Source: Pluralibacter sp. UBA7423 (GTDB lineage Bacteria; Pseudomonadota; Gammaproteobacteria; Enterobacterales; Enterobacteriaceae). From it: DNA of 64,000 nucleotides. The stretch covers positions 230,053 through 294,052 of the forward strand of contig DKMD01000017.1 in the NCBI GenBank assembly GCA_002470465.1, given 5' to 3'. The position numbers and the translations under genes are program-made. Shown here piece by piece: positions 7,776 through 14,019 of the stretch (position 1 is its first letter; each line of letters begins with the position of its first letter). The notes under the pieces are model-generated. The model made no database searches. It was not told the DNA's origin and saw nothing but the letters and a program-made list of their open reading frames with translations.

Positions 7776-9910
7776 GCCGACTTCAACCTGTAATTGACTG
7801 GACGCGCGCGACCCGTCAGACCTCCGCCCTTTTCGACACCGATGCCGACGCGTTGCTCACGCGCTTGCTGATGCTGAAATCGCAGGAGACGGCGCTGTGT
7901 GAAGCACAAACCGCCCCGGCAAGCATCGGTCTGTTTGGCCATTCACAGGCTGCCAAAGCGCACCTGCTCGGCGCGCTGTACAGCAGCGGCAACGGTCGTC
8001 TGCTGGTGCAAACCGGCAGCAAAACGCTCGACTATTTCACCCATCTCAATCCGGGCCATGCTCTGACAAGAATGGCGCTGCGCTTCAGCCATACGGTTGC
8101 GTCTCCGGACGATGCCTTCCCGCTGCGTTTACGTCTGATGTCGGAAGCAGAACTGGTGCAGGTGTTCCTCGCGCATGCCTTACGGCAAAACAGCATGCAC
8201 CCGGTGGTAAAAGCAACGGTCGCCGCACGACTGAAAAGCTGGCAATCGTTGCGCCAGACTCAGCCCGTACCGGGCCTGAGCGAAGAGGACGTAGCGGCCG
8301 TCGCCAGCTTCTGGCAAGCGCATGTTCCTGCTCGTCAGCAACAGATTGACGATAATTTGTGGCAGCAGTTTATTCAACTGCTGCCCTGCCTTGACCTCAG
8401 CGCCCGCGCCACGGCATGGGCGCTTCTCTGGGGCGAACAGCAGGAGCTGACGCGCCAGTGGCTTGAACTTGCCCACGTGCTCCAGCAGTGCGGCAATGTC
8501 CGCGAACTCGCCGCGCCGCTGAGCCTGCTGATTGACAGCTTTACTCTCCCTGCCGAAGGTTTCCTGACGCCGGAAAGCGAACCCGAAGGCGAAATCCTGG
8601 TTCACCCGCTGGCCGCAGATCGGTTACAGAATGCCATCAGCCTGCCGTTGAGCGCGCTGGCGCTGCTGACCGTCGAGCTGGTGCTGCCAACGGAAAACGG
8701 CATGCTGGATAACGTCGATGTGATCGACATTCCTCACCCGGTACAAACCGACGACGCGCTGTGGGTCAGCAAATGCCGCTGGCTGCTGGAAAGCTATCGC
8801 CAGCAGCATCAGCCCGATCTGCTGCTTGTCTGCAACGCAGCGTCCAGTCGGGGACAAATCGCTGACAGCGCCCGCACGCTGGCAAAATGGGTCACCGATA
8901 CCCAGCCGCAGCACGACGGTGTGCTGCCGGGTCTGGTGTGGGCGATCACCCCGCAGGACGACCGCTTTGTGCGCAAAGTGAATTATGATGAAGCCGTACA
9001 GCATCTCATCGAAAAGCCCGGCCAGCGCTGGGGCACCCTGCAGGCGCTCGATGGCAGCAGTCTCCAACGACTGATCGAATGGCTTTCGCAGGCGACCGTA
9101 CCGGCATTACGCAGTGCGCGTTTACAGCGGCTAGCCGATCGTCTGCGGCAGCAAACCCGACAGCTGCTGGCAGGCTGGCAGCACGACAGCAAAACAGCTC
9201 CGACAGAACAGCGCCGGCAGGCGGAACAGGTCGTGCGTGAGCTTCAGGGTCGCGCGGCCATTCTCGGCGAACTCCTGGAGGGGTTATTGCCGCCGCTCGC
9301 AAGCTTTGAGCAACCAGGGCAAGTTCAGCAGCAGCGCGAAGAGAAAGTCAGCGGTCTGTTCAGCGAGAGTGTTGATCTGTTCGCCCAGACCGAAGAAACG
9401 CAGTCCGGCCAGCATGCTTTGCAGGATAGCGGTACTCGCGCCCATGCGGTGTGGGTCAACTATCTGCGCCAGTGGAGCCGCAGCGAAGCCTGTGCTCAAC
9501 GCTATGGTCTCAGCACCGCCGTGCTGCAACAGCTGGCGGACATGCTGATTACCACCAGCTATCGCCTTGAGCTGCCCGCACAGCTGCAGGCCATTACTCC
9601 TGACGAGCGCGCCAGCGCAGCCCATTTGCGGGCCATCATAAGCAACTATCTCGCATGGCTCGGCTATGCGGATATGCCGGTCGCCGCGCGTCCGCAAAGT
9701 CGTGTGGTTAAAGGGAGCACGCTGTTTGCACCTGCCGCCAGCAGCCTTGAGCGCCTGACCCAGCTCGGCGAACGCCCTGCTCATGCCGCAACGCGTTACG
9801 TTTACGACTGGCTCGTCGCATTGTTTACGCGCGCAACGGAAGCGCCGGACTATCGCCACCCGCAGGATGTTTCCCCGCAGTCACGCAAGCAGCTTTCAGT
9901 GTTGCTTTAA
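7772..9910 (+). CDS. srfC: SrfC family protein, degenerate P-loop
   Basis: A 712-residue soluble protein, third gene of the srfABC operon, its ATG overlapping the srfB stop. The N-terminal region has a glycine loop, SIGLFGHSQAAKAHLLGAL (about residues 48-66), placed like a Walker A, but the expected G-K-[S/T] is A-K-A. A later strand, NVDVIDIPHP (about residue 315), sits where dynamin-like GTPases have their DxPG motif. I infer a divergent, perhaps inactive, dynamin-type GTPase fold. The C-terminal half is helical and Gln/Leu/Arg-rich, fitting a coiled-coil or bundle. A REP element follows the stop codon within 25 bases. Confidence 0.8.
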   Translation: MSRLQPVIDWTRATRQTSALFDTDADALLTRLLMLKSQETALCEAQTAPASIGLFGHSQAAKAHLLGALYSSGNGRLLVQTGSKTLDYFTHLNPGHALTRMALRFSHTVASPDDAFPLRLRLMSEAELVQVFLAHALRQNSMHPVVKATVAARLKSWQSLRQTQPVPGLSEEDVAAVASFWQAHVPARQQQIDDNLWQQFIQLLPCLDLSARATAWALLWGEQQELTRQWLELAHVLQQCGNVRELAAPLSLLIDSFTLPAEGFLTPESEPEGEILVHPLAADRLQNAISLPLSALALLTVELVLPTENGMLDNVDVIDIPHPVQTDDALWVSKCRWLLESYRQQHQPDLLLVCNAASSRGQIADSARTLAKWVTDTQPQHDGVLPGLVWAITPQDDRFVRKVNYDEAVQHLIEKPGQRWGTLQALDGSSLQRLIEWLSQATVPALRSARLQRLADRLRQQTRQLLAGWQHDSKTAPTEQRRQAEQVVRELQGRAAILGELLEGLLPPLASFEQPGQVQQQREEKVSGLFSESVDLFAQTEETQSGQHALQDSGTRAHAVWVNYLRQWSRSEACAQRYGLSTAVLQQLADMLITTSYRLELPAQLQAITPDERASAAHLRAIISNYLAWLGYADMPVAARPQSRVVKGSTLFAPAASSLERLTQLGERPAHAATRYVYDWLVALFTRATEAPDYRHPQDVSPQSRKQLSVLL

Positions 9911-9930
9911 CATCAAGGTTGGTCTTATCT

Positions 9931-9963
9931 TGCCCGGTGGTGCTTGCGCTTACCGGGCCTGCA
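9931..9963. repeat. REP-type palindrome
   Basis: The sequence TGCCCGGTGGTGCTTGCGCTTACCGGGCCTGCA has the GC-rich imperfect stem of enterobacterial REP elements. It sits between the convergent srfC and hydrolase genes and supplies the last codons and the TAA stop of the hydrolase gene. Confidence 0.75.
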
Positions 9964-10714
9964 ACACGAAAATCTCACCCAGTACCCCTGCCAGCACTGA
10001 GGGATTTTCCCAGGACAGGGAGTGCCCTGCGTCCGGGATGATATGAAGCGGTATTCCGGAACCTGCAACCGCTTCAGCATCCGCATCAGGCAAGGAATGT
10101 GCGCCAAAAATAAGCGTTTTTTCACAGCGGAGGCTGCGAAAACGATCCATCCATGACGGTGCAATGCCTGTGACAAGGCTTGTCGCTGCACGCCACAGCG
10201 CCCACGGGGCGTTCAGCTGCAGGCAGCCCTTCCAGGGACTCTCTTCCTGCGCCAGAATTTGCGCAAAACCTTTAGCAGTAAATTCTACTTCTGAAAACGC
10301 CGCAATCTGGCGGCTGAAGAATCCTCCACCGGGATAGAAATTAGGCTCAGAAACCGCAAGCGAGCGCACCCGCTCACCCAGCATATCTGCTGCTTCAATC
10401 GCGATACTGCCACCCATGCTGTGGCCGTAGAGATCGCAGATGGCTATCTTCAGGGAATCGAGGATCTCCACGACGACGGCCGCCTGTTGAGTCGTGGTGT
10501 AAGCGTAGCCGTGAGGCTTATCGCTGAATCCACTGCCGGGAAGATCGATCAGGATCGCACGCCGATGGCCAAAGGCGGAATCTGCAACAATGCGAGGATA
10601 TTCGTAGGATGCAGCGCAGCCCAGACCGTGGATAAATACCACCGGCAGGCCGCTGCCGGGGAGATCGTGCCAGCGTACCGTGGCACCCGCAATGGCCGAG
10701 AAGAGTGAGTTCAT
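9950..10714 (-). CDS. Alpha/beta-fold hydrolase
   Basis: A 254-residue hydrolase. Features in order: VVFIHGLG (oxyanion-hole HG motif near residue 30), IDLPGSGFSDKP (typical lid-side motif near residue 58), GHSMGG (nucleophile Ser, near residue 98), and a late acid/His region ending DAGHSLSWENP (catalytic His near residue 232). The substrate is unknown; relatives include esterases and C-C bond hydrolases. The C-terminal residues LQAR and the stop codon come from a REP element, so the natural end may have been different. No partner genes adjoin; ortT follows on the same strand 63 bases upstream. Confidence 0.8.
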   Translation of the reverse strand: MNSLFSAIAGATVRWHDLPGSGLPVVFIHGLGCAASYEYPRIVADSAFGHRRAILIDLPGSGFSDKPHGYAYTTTQQAAVVVEILDSLKIAICDLYGHSMGGSIAIEAADMLGERVRSLAVSEPNFYPGGGFFSRQIAAFSEVEFTAKGFAQILAQEESPWKGCLQLNAPWALWRAATSLVTGIAPSWMDRFRSLRCEKTLIFGAHSLPDADAEAVAGSGIPLHIIPDAGHSLSWENPSVLAGVLGEIFVLQAR

Positions 10715-10777
10715 GGCATCGCCCTTTAACTGTTTTTATATACAGTAATAAAAATACGAGGGCGAGTCCAGTCTGGT

Positions 10778-10951
10778 TTAAAACAGCGACAGCAGCAATG
10801 CAACGGGGAAGCTGAAGGGCCAGGTTGCGCCAATCAGAAAGGTGGCAATCAGGCGGATGCGCTTGCTCTCTTTAGTGAGGAACCACGTAATAAAGGCACT
10901 AATGGTGGCCATAATGGCGTAAAAAATCAGCATATGCTGGTACAGCGTCAT
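10778..10951 (-). CDS. ortT: OrtT (YdcX), small membrane toxin of the GhoT family
   Basis: Fifty-seven residues, the same length and pattern as E. coli OrtT and GhoT. It starts MTLYQHMLIFYAIMA, has two membrane segments (about 7-25 and 34-56), a charged turn KESKRIR between them, and ends GATWPFSFPVALLLSLF, the GhoT/OrtT signature. GhoT-type toxins insert in the inner membrane and lower the proton motive force; OrtT is described in E. coli as an orphan toxin acting under stress. No GhoS-like antitoxin gene lies next to it here, consistent with the orphan state. An FNR-like site lies about 50 bases upstream. Confidence 0.88.
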   Translation of the reverse strand: MTLYQHMLIFYAIMATISAFITWFLTKESKRIRLIATFLIGATWPFSFPVALLLSLF

Positions 10952-11002
10952 GAAAAAACCCGATCCACGTCAAAAAAAATCGTGCTTACTATGCCACTAA
11001 TT

Positions 11003-11016
11003 TTGACCTGCATCAA
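11003..11016. promoter_or_regulatory. FNR-like box between ortT and yncL
   Basis: TTGACCTGCATCAA matches the FNR consensus TTGAT-N4-ATCAA at nine of ten defined positions. It lies in the divergent region between ortT (start 10951) and yncL (start 11134), so it could serve either gene. Binding is not shown. Confidence 0.4.
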
Positions 11017-11133
11017 ATCTTTACAAATGTGACGAAATAATCACGAACCAAATGCAAAAACCCACTTTGTCTGATGGCGAACCTGTGGACGAGAGGCTAT
11101 ATCAGTAGAGGCCAACTAAAAGAGGATGGTGTT

Positions 11134-11226
11134 ATGGAAGTATCCAGTAAAACCGTGTTTATGATTAATCTCTTTGCTGCCGTTGCCCTGATTAGCCTTT
11201 TATCGTTTCGTTTTGGCTGGATTTAG
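11134..11226 (+). CDS. yncL: YncL, single-span membrane peptide
   Basis: Thirty residues beginning MEVSSKTVFMINLFAAVALI and ending RFGWI. E. coli YncL is a 31-residue stress-induced small membrane protein with the same start (x-VSSxTV) and the same RFGW end. One membrane segment covers nearly the whole peptide. AGAGGA precedes the ATG by about eight bases. A hairpin terminator follows 20 bases after the stop, so it is a monocistronic gene. Its function is not known. Confidence 0.85.
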   Translation: MEVSSKTVFMINLFAAVALISLLSFRFGWI

Positions 11227-11243
11227 ATCGGATCACGCACAAC

Positions 11244-11275
11244 AAAAAAGCAGCTACCTGGCTGCTTTTTGCTTT
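11244..11275. terminator. Bidirectional terminator after yncL
   Basis: AAAAAGCAGC and GCTGCTTTTT form a ten-bp stem around a short loop, with T runs on both strands. It lies between the convergent yncL and lipoprotein genes and can end transcripts of both. Confidence 0.85.
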
Positions 11276-11280
11276 TAGAT

Positions 11281-11529
11281 TCAGTCTGATGCACTTTTCA
11301 CTTTGGCGGCATTGGCATTGTAGGCTGCCTGCAGCGCTGCCGCGTTATCGTAGTTTGTCGGATCGTACTTCGGCAGTGGGTTAACTTTCTCATAATCCCA
11401 TTCTGCCGCCGTACAGGCTGCTTCCGTTCCACCCTTCTTTTCACACTCGGCGATGCGATGCGCCGGAGAATTTGTACAACCACTCAAAAAAGCCAGCGCG
11501 GCAAAAGCGCAAATAAACAGTTTCTTCAT
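11281..11529 (-). CDS. Small lipoprotein with AEC-AC motif (paralogue of 12788-13213)
   Basis: Eighty-two residues. Lys-Lys start, hydrophobic stretch and the lipobox LSGC (Cys at 17) give a clear lipoprotein signal peptide. The short mature part starts with HRIAECEKKGGTEAACTAAE, holding two further Cys (positions about 29 and 39) that could pair, then a charged, Ala/Asn-rich, probably helical tail. The same R-[IM]-A-E-C-E-x2-G-x4-AC-x2-AE pattern opens the mature part of the lipoprotein at 12788-13213, so the two are paralogues. There is no Asp at position +2, so outer-membrane sorting is expected. Function unknown. Confidence 0.75.
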   Translation of the reverse strand: MKKLFICAFAALAFLSGCTNSPAHRIAECEKKGGTEAACTAAEWDYEKVNPLPKYDPTNYDNAAALQAAYNANAAKVKSASD

Positions 11530-11592
11530 AACAACGTAATATAATGACCAGGTTTGAAAGCGGACGATCCTCGCATATCTGCTTTCAAGCTG

Positions 11593-12177
11593 TCAAAACC
11601 CGATTAATCCGGAAGTGGGATGCCGGAGCATCTCTTGCCGGTGGCGCTGCCACTCATCAATATTCAGCGCGTAAAACAGGCTCGGCATGGCGTTGGCCAC
11701 GTCGGCTACCTGCCCGCGCAGCACAAGCCCCGCTTTCAGCAGCACGCGCTGCGACGCCAGATGGTTTGAGCGCACCACGGCCGTCACTCTCTGCAGCTGA
11801 TGCTCGTCGAAGGCGTAATCCAGCATGCGCTGACAAAACTCGGTGGCGAACCCCTTTCCCCACGCTCCGGTCGCAAAGCGATAACCGAGATTGTGTGTGA
11901 GTTCTTTCTCCAACGGACGCAGGCTGATGCCGCCGAAACCGACAATCTCCTGCGGCCGTTCAGCGTCATAAATCGCCATTTGCCCAATACCGTGCAAATG
12001 CCAGCCGTCAAGCCATTGCGCCAGGCGCGTTTTTGAATAAGCGAGATCGGGATAAGGCCCGGCGGGATTGAACGTATTGGTGGCAGGATCGCCGTAGATA
12101 CGAAATAAATCGCCTGCATCAGCGGTGCAAACCGGGCGGATGATCAGGCGTTCGGAGAAGAGAGAGTGCGTGTCAAT
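11593..12177 (-). CDS. GNAT acetyltransferase, RimJ/RimL type, start uncertain
   Basis: The reading frame is open from about 12195 to the stop at 11593. Its start SERLIIRPV and the core YRFATGAWGKGFATEFCQ (acetyl-CoA pyrophosphate loop region) and AVVRSNHLASQRVLLKAGL (family motif B) identify a RimJ/RimL-like N-acetyltransferase of about 190 residues. No in-frame ATG, GTG or TTG precedes the conserved start. The coordinates use an ATT at 12177 as placeholder. An ATG at 12183 with GGAGC just upstream is in another frame, off by one base, which suggests a one-base deletion near the start or a sequencing error. The substrate is unknown. Confidence 0.6.
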   Translation of the reverse strand: MDTHSLFSERLIIRPVCTADAGDLFRIYGDPATNTFNPAGPYPDLAYSKTRLAQWLDGWHLHGIGQMAIYDAERPQEIVGFGGISLRPLEKELTHNLGYRFATGAWGKGFATEFCQRMLDYAFDEHQLQRVTAVVRSNHLASQRVLLKAGLVLRGQVADVANAMPSLFYALNIDEWQRHRQEMLRHPTSGLIGF

Positions 12178-12271
12178 GATGTCATCGCTCCATAATCAGA
12201 GAAACCGGCCAGACCGATCAAGGTATCCTGAATTATGGACAGTTTTGGCGGGTTTGCTCAGACGCTCAGGA

Positions 12272-12297
12272 ATAAAAAAGCCGCCTTAAGCGGCGGC
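12272..12297 (-). terminator. Rho-independent terminator after 12315-12539
   Basis: On the minus strand GCCGCC-GCTTAA-GGCGGC is followed by TTTTTTATT. It lies 18 bases past the stop of the 74-residue hypothetical gene. Confidence 0.85.
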
Positions 12298-12314
12298 CTG
12301 ATGCGGCGTGGACC

Positions 12315-12539
12315 TTACGCGTCCCCTTCCAGCGCATCCTGAATCGCGTCTGCGAGGACAGAAACTTCCTGTGCCACGTTACGCAAATCCATCTGGCTGC
12401 GAATCCCGGAATTAGCCGTTGAGGCTGAAACTGACGCCTTAGAAATCTCTAAAGCCGCCTGCACCGCCAGCAAACGCTTACGGTTTTCGGCAACGTCGGC
12501 GCCCGTGGCGTTATCGTGATCGAAATACCCTTCTAACAT
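12315..12539 (-). CDS. Hypothetical 74-residue protein
   Basis: A small soluble protein starting MLEGYFDHDN, with one long predicted helix (about residues 12-35, RKRLLAVQAALEISKASV) and an acidic helical C-terminus (about 48-74). There is no signal peptide or membrane segment. TAAGGAGAGCGC precedes the ATG at 12539, fixing the start. A good terminator follows and a tRNA-like element lies 80 bases upstream on the same strand. I do not recognise the family. Confidence 0.7.
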   Translation of the reverse strand: MLEGYFDHDNATGADVAENRKRLLAVQAALEISKASVSASTANSGIRSQMDLRNVAQEVSVLADAIQDALEGDA

Positions 12540-12621
12540 CGCGCTCTCCTTAATAGTTGTTGAGTCGGTCGTGCAGAGCAGGATACTGAAAATGCTGGCA
12601 TAAGCCAGCATTGTTGAGAAT

Positions 12622-12700
12622 TGGACCGCCACCGAGGCCTCGAACCTCGTACACGACAACATAAAAATGTTATTTGCTCTTCCAGCTGAGCTAGTGGCGG
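12622..12700 (-). tRNA. tRNA-like element, probably a decayed tRNA
   Basis: Read on the minus strand, seven-base acceptor halves CCGCCAC and GTGGCGG pair perfectly and are followed by T and CCA. The D arm is canonical (GCTC-AGCTGGAA-GAGC). The T arm CGAGG-TTCGAGG-CCTCG is also perfect. The anticodon arm is not canonical: 25 bases separate position 26 from the T stem, the best hairpin has a four- or six-base loop of Ts, and no normal U33 or seven-base loop can be drawn. I cannot assign an anticodon. It is therefore a tRNA pseudogene or a tRNA mimic rather than a working tRNA. Confidence 0.55.
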
Positions 12701-12787
12701 TTTGGGCGATCTATTTTACGCGTGAATAAATAACATTACAAATAGAGGGACTAATGGCTGTTTGAACATTAATCAGTTTTGCTTACG

Positions 12788-13213
12788 CTATTTTGCGTAG
12801 CCCATAAACACACCGTTTTTCATCACCGCCACCTTGCCTGTTTTATAGGCAATAATGGTGTAAAGCCCTTGTGAATATACCGTCGCGTCTGCGTTAGTCT
12901 CGTCCTGAGCAGCCGGTTTGCCGTCAACGGTAACAATACCCAGAGCATCCCGCTTGATAAGCATTCCGTCGTAATGGCGAGTGAACGCCATGGATTTTTT
13001 GGCCGCCTGCGCCTTTTGCGGATAGAGCGCCTGCGCATTTTCCAGGGCCTGTTTTTCCGCTGCACTGTTAATAGCCGACTGGCGATTTTGTTCCGCCAGG
13101 TAGCAAGCGTCACGACTAACGCCCTGCGCCTCACACTCAGCCATACGGGAGGAAGAGCTGGAGCAGCCCACCAGCATCAGCAGCGGCAATGCGCAGATCA
13201 TTACTTTATTCAT
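12788..13213 (-). CDS. Lipoprotein with AEC-AC motif
   Basis: A 141-residue predicted lipoprotein: MNKVMICALPLLMLVGC gives a lipobox LVGC with Cys at 17, followed by a Ser run. The mature start RMAECEAQGVSRDACYLAE matches the small lipoprotein at 11281-11529. Then comes a helical, Ala/Gln-rich stretch (about 45-75) and a C-terminal beta-like domain (about 80-141) ending VAVMKNGVFMGYAK. The Ser at +2 predicts outer-membrane sorting. The small paralogue lacks this C-terminal domain. Function unknown. Confidence 0.75.
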   Translation of the reverse strand: MNKVMICALPLLMLVGCSSSSSRMAECEAQGVSRDACYLAEQNRQSAINSAAEKQALENAQALYPQKAQAAKKSMAFTRHYDGMLIKRDALGIVTVDGKPAAQDETNADATVYSQGLYTIIAYKTGKVAVMKNGVFMGYAK

Positions 13214-13571
13214 ACATCCTCACAACATTTTAATTGTATTCGCTATCATCATTCGCCGGCAGGCGATAATCGCGGCCAATATCCGCGATCTTCTCCCATC
13301 ACCATTTGATTTATGTCATGCCTTTTCATTGTGCTGATTAGGAAATTTCTGGAACCATGATTTACCGGTTAAGTAACGCTTGCCGGACGCACTCTATCTT
13401 CAGAATGATTGAACGCCCGTTGAGTAGGCTGAGCAAGCGAAGCGCCGCCCGACGTTGGGTATTGGGTAAATATCGGTCATCAAAAACCTTCTTATCCACT
13501 ACGGGCTAGAATTAAAAGGATGCTTTTAGTCATCGATCTGAATCTTTCTCCTCACATCTCCAGGAGTTCAA
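13214..13571. other. Intergenic gap of 358 bases
   Basis: It separates the divergent lipoprotein gene and the small plus-strand gene at 13572. A REP-like GC-rich segment lies at about 13385-13465 (GTAGGCTGAGCAAGCGAAGC). CAGGAG before 13572 is the ribosome-binding site of the next gene. A 50-codon open frame runs through the REP-like part but has no start signal. I see nothing else. Confidence 0.5.
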
Positions 13572-13841
13572 ATGACTGACTTAAGTGAACGAGTTGAAAT
13601 GCTTGAAAAAACCATTGGTGAACTCACCCTTAATCTCCACGCATCGAAGGTTGCCATCACCGTCTTGTCCGGCGCGTTAAGCGATATGAGTAGTGAGCCA
13701 GGCATGCTTGTAAGTTCGTATGAACAAGTAAAAAGTTCAGCCCCGCTGGTGACATTCAACCATCCTGACCAGCAAAACTACGAGGAAAGGCTCAGGGAGA
13801 GCGTGCTGGCGCTACTTTCAAAACCTGACCTGACGTCTTAA
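13572..13841 (+). CDS. Small coiled-coil protein, possibly IraP-like
   Basis: Eighty-nine residues. The N-terminal 40 form a likely coiled coil (MTDLSERVEMLEKTIGELTL), followed by a loop and a C-terminal helix ending LRESVLALLSKPDLTS. The layout (N-terminal Leu-rich helix, then a short helix ending in a Leu-Leu-Lys-x-Pro motif) and the length resemble IraP, the E. coli anti-adaptor of 86 residues that protects sigma S from RssB, but I see no strong sequence identity, so this is only a suggestion. CAGGAG lies eight bases before the ATG. An inverted repeat follows the stop. Cytoplasmic. Confidence 0.55.
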   Translation: MTDLSERVEMLEKTIGELTLNLHASKVAITVLSGALSDMSSEPGMLVSSYEQVKSSAPLVTFNHPDQQNYEERLRESVLALLSKPDLTS

Positions 13842-13851
13842 TCGGTCCGTG

Positions 13852-13890
13852 TCTCTACAACAGGATAAGAGGAATATCCTCTTGTAGAGA
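13852..13890. repeat. 39-base inverted repeat after the IraP-like gene
   Basis: TCTCTACAACAGGATA pairs with TATCCTCTTGTAGAGA with a single mismatch, closing a seven-base loop. No T run follows on the plus strand, so it is not a classical terminator; it could protect an mRNA 3' end or bind a protein. Confidence 0.6.
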
Positions 13891-13966
13891 TATCAGGCTG
13901 TGACGCTGCCATTACGATGAGGCTATCCTGTAAGGATCATCCGTAATGAATGCCCCCTGGCGGCCC

Positions 13967-14010
13967 AAAAAAAGTGGCTGCAACACAATAACATTGTATT
14001 ACAGCCACTT
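13967..14010 (-). terminator. Terminator of the ydcSTUV-patD operon
   Basis: On the minus strand AAGTGGCTG and CAGCCACTT form a nine-bp stem, with a second small hairpin (ACAAT/ATTGT) inside the loop, followed by a run of seven Ts. It lies ten bases beyond the patD stop. Confidence 0.9.
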
Positions 14011-14019
14011 ATCACTTCA

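Noticed and set aside
11026..11043. CRP-like TGTGA ... TCAC before yncL
   Set aside because: The half-sites are eight bases apart instead of six.
12622..12700. A normal, functional tRNA gene
   Set aside because: No seven-base anticodon loop with U33 can be formed and the variable region is too long.
13358..13510. Fifty-codon open frame in the 13214-13571 gap
   Set aside because: It reads through a REP-like segment, is Arg-rich and lacks a ribosome-binding site.
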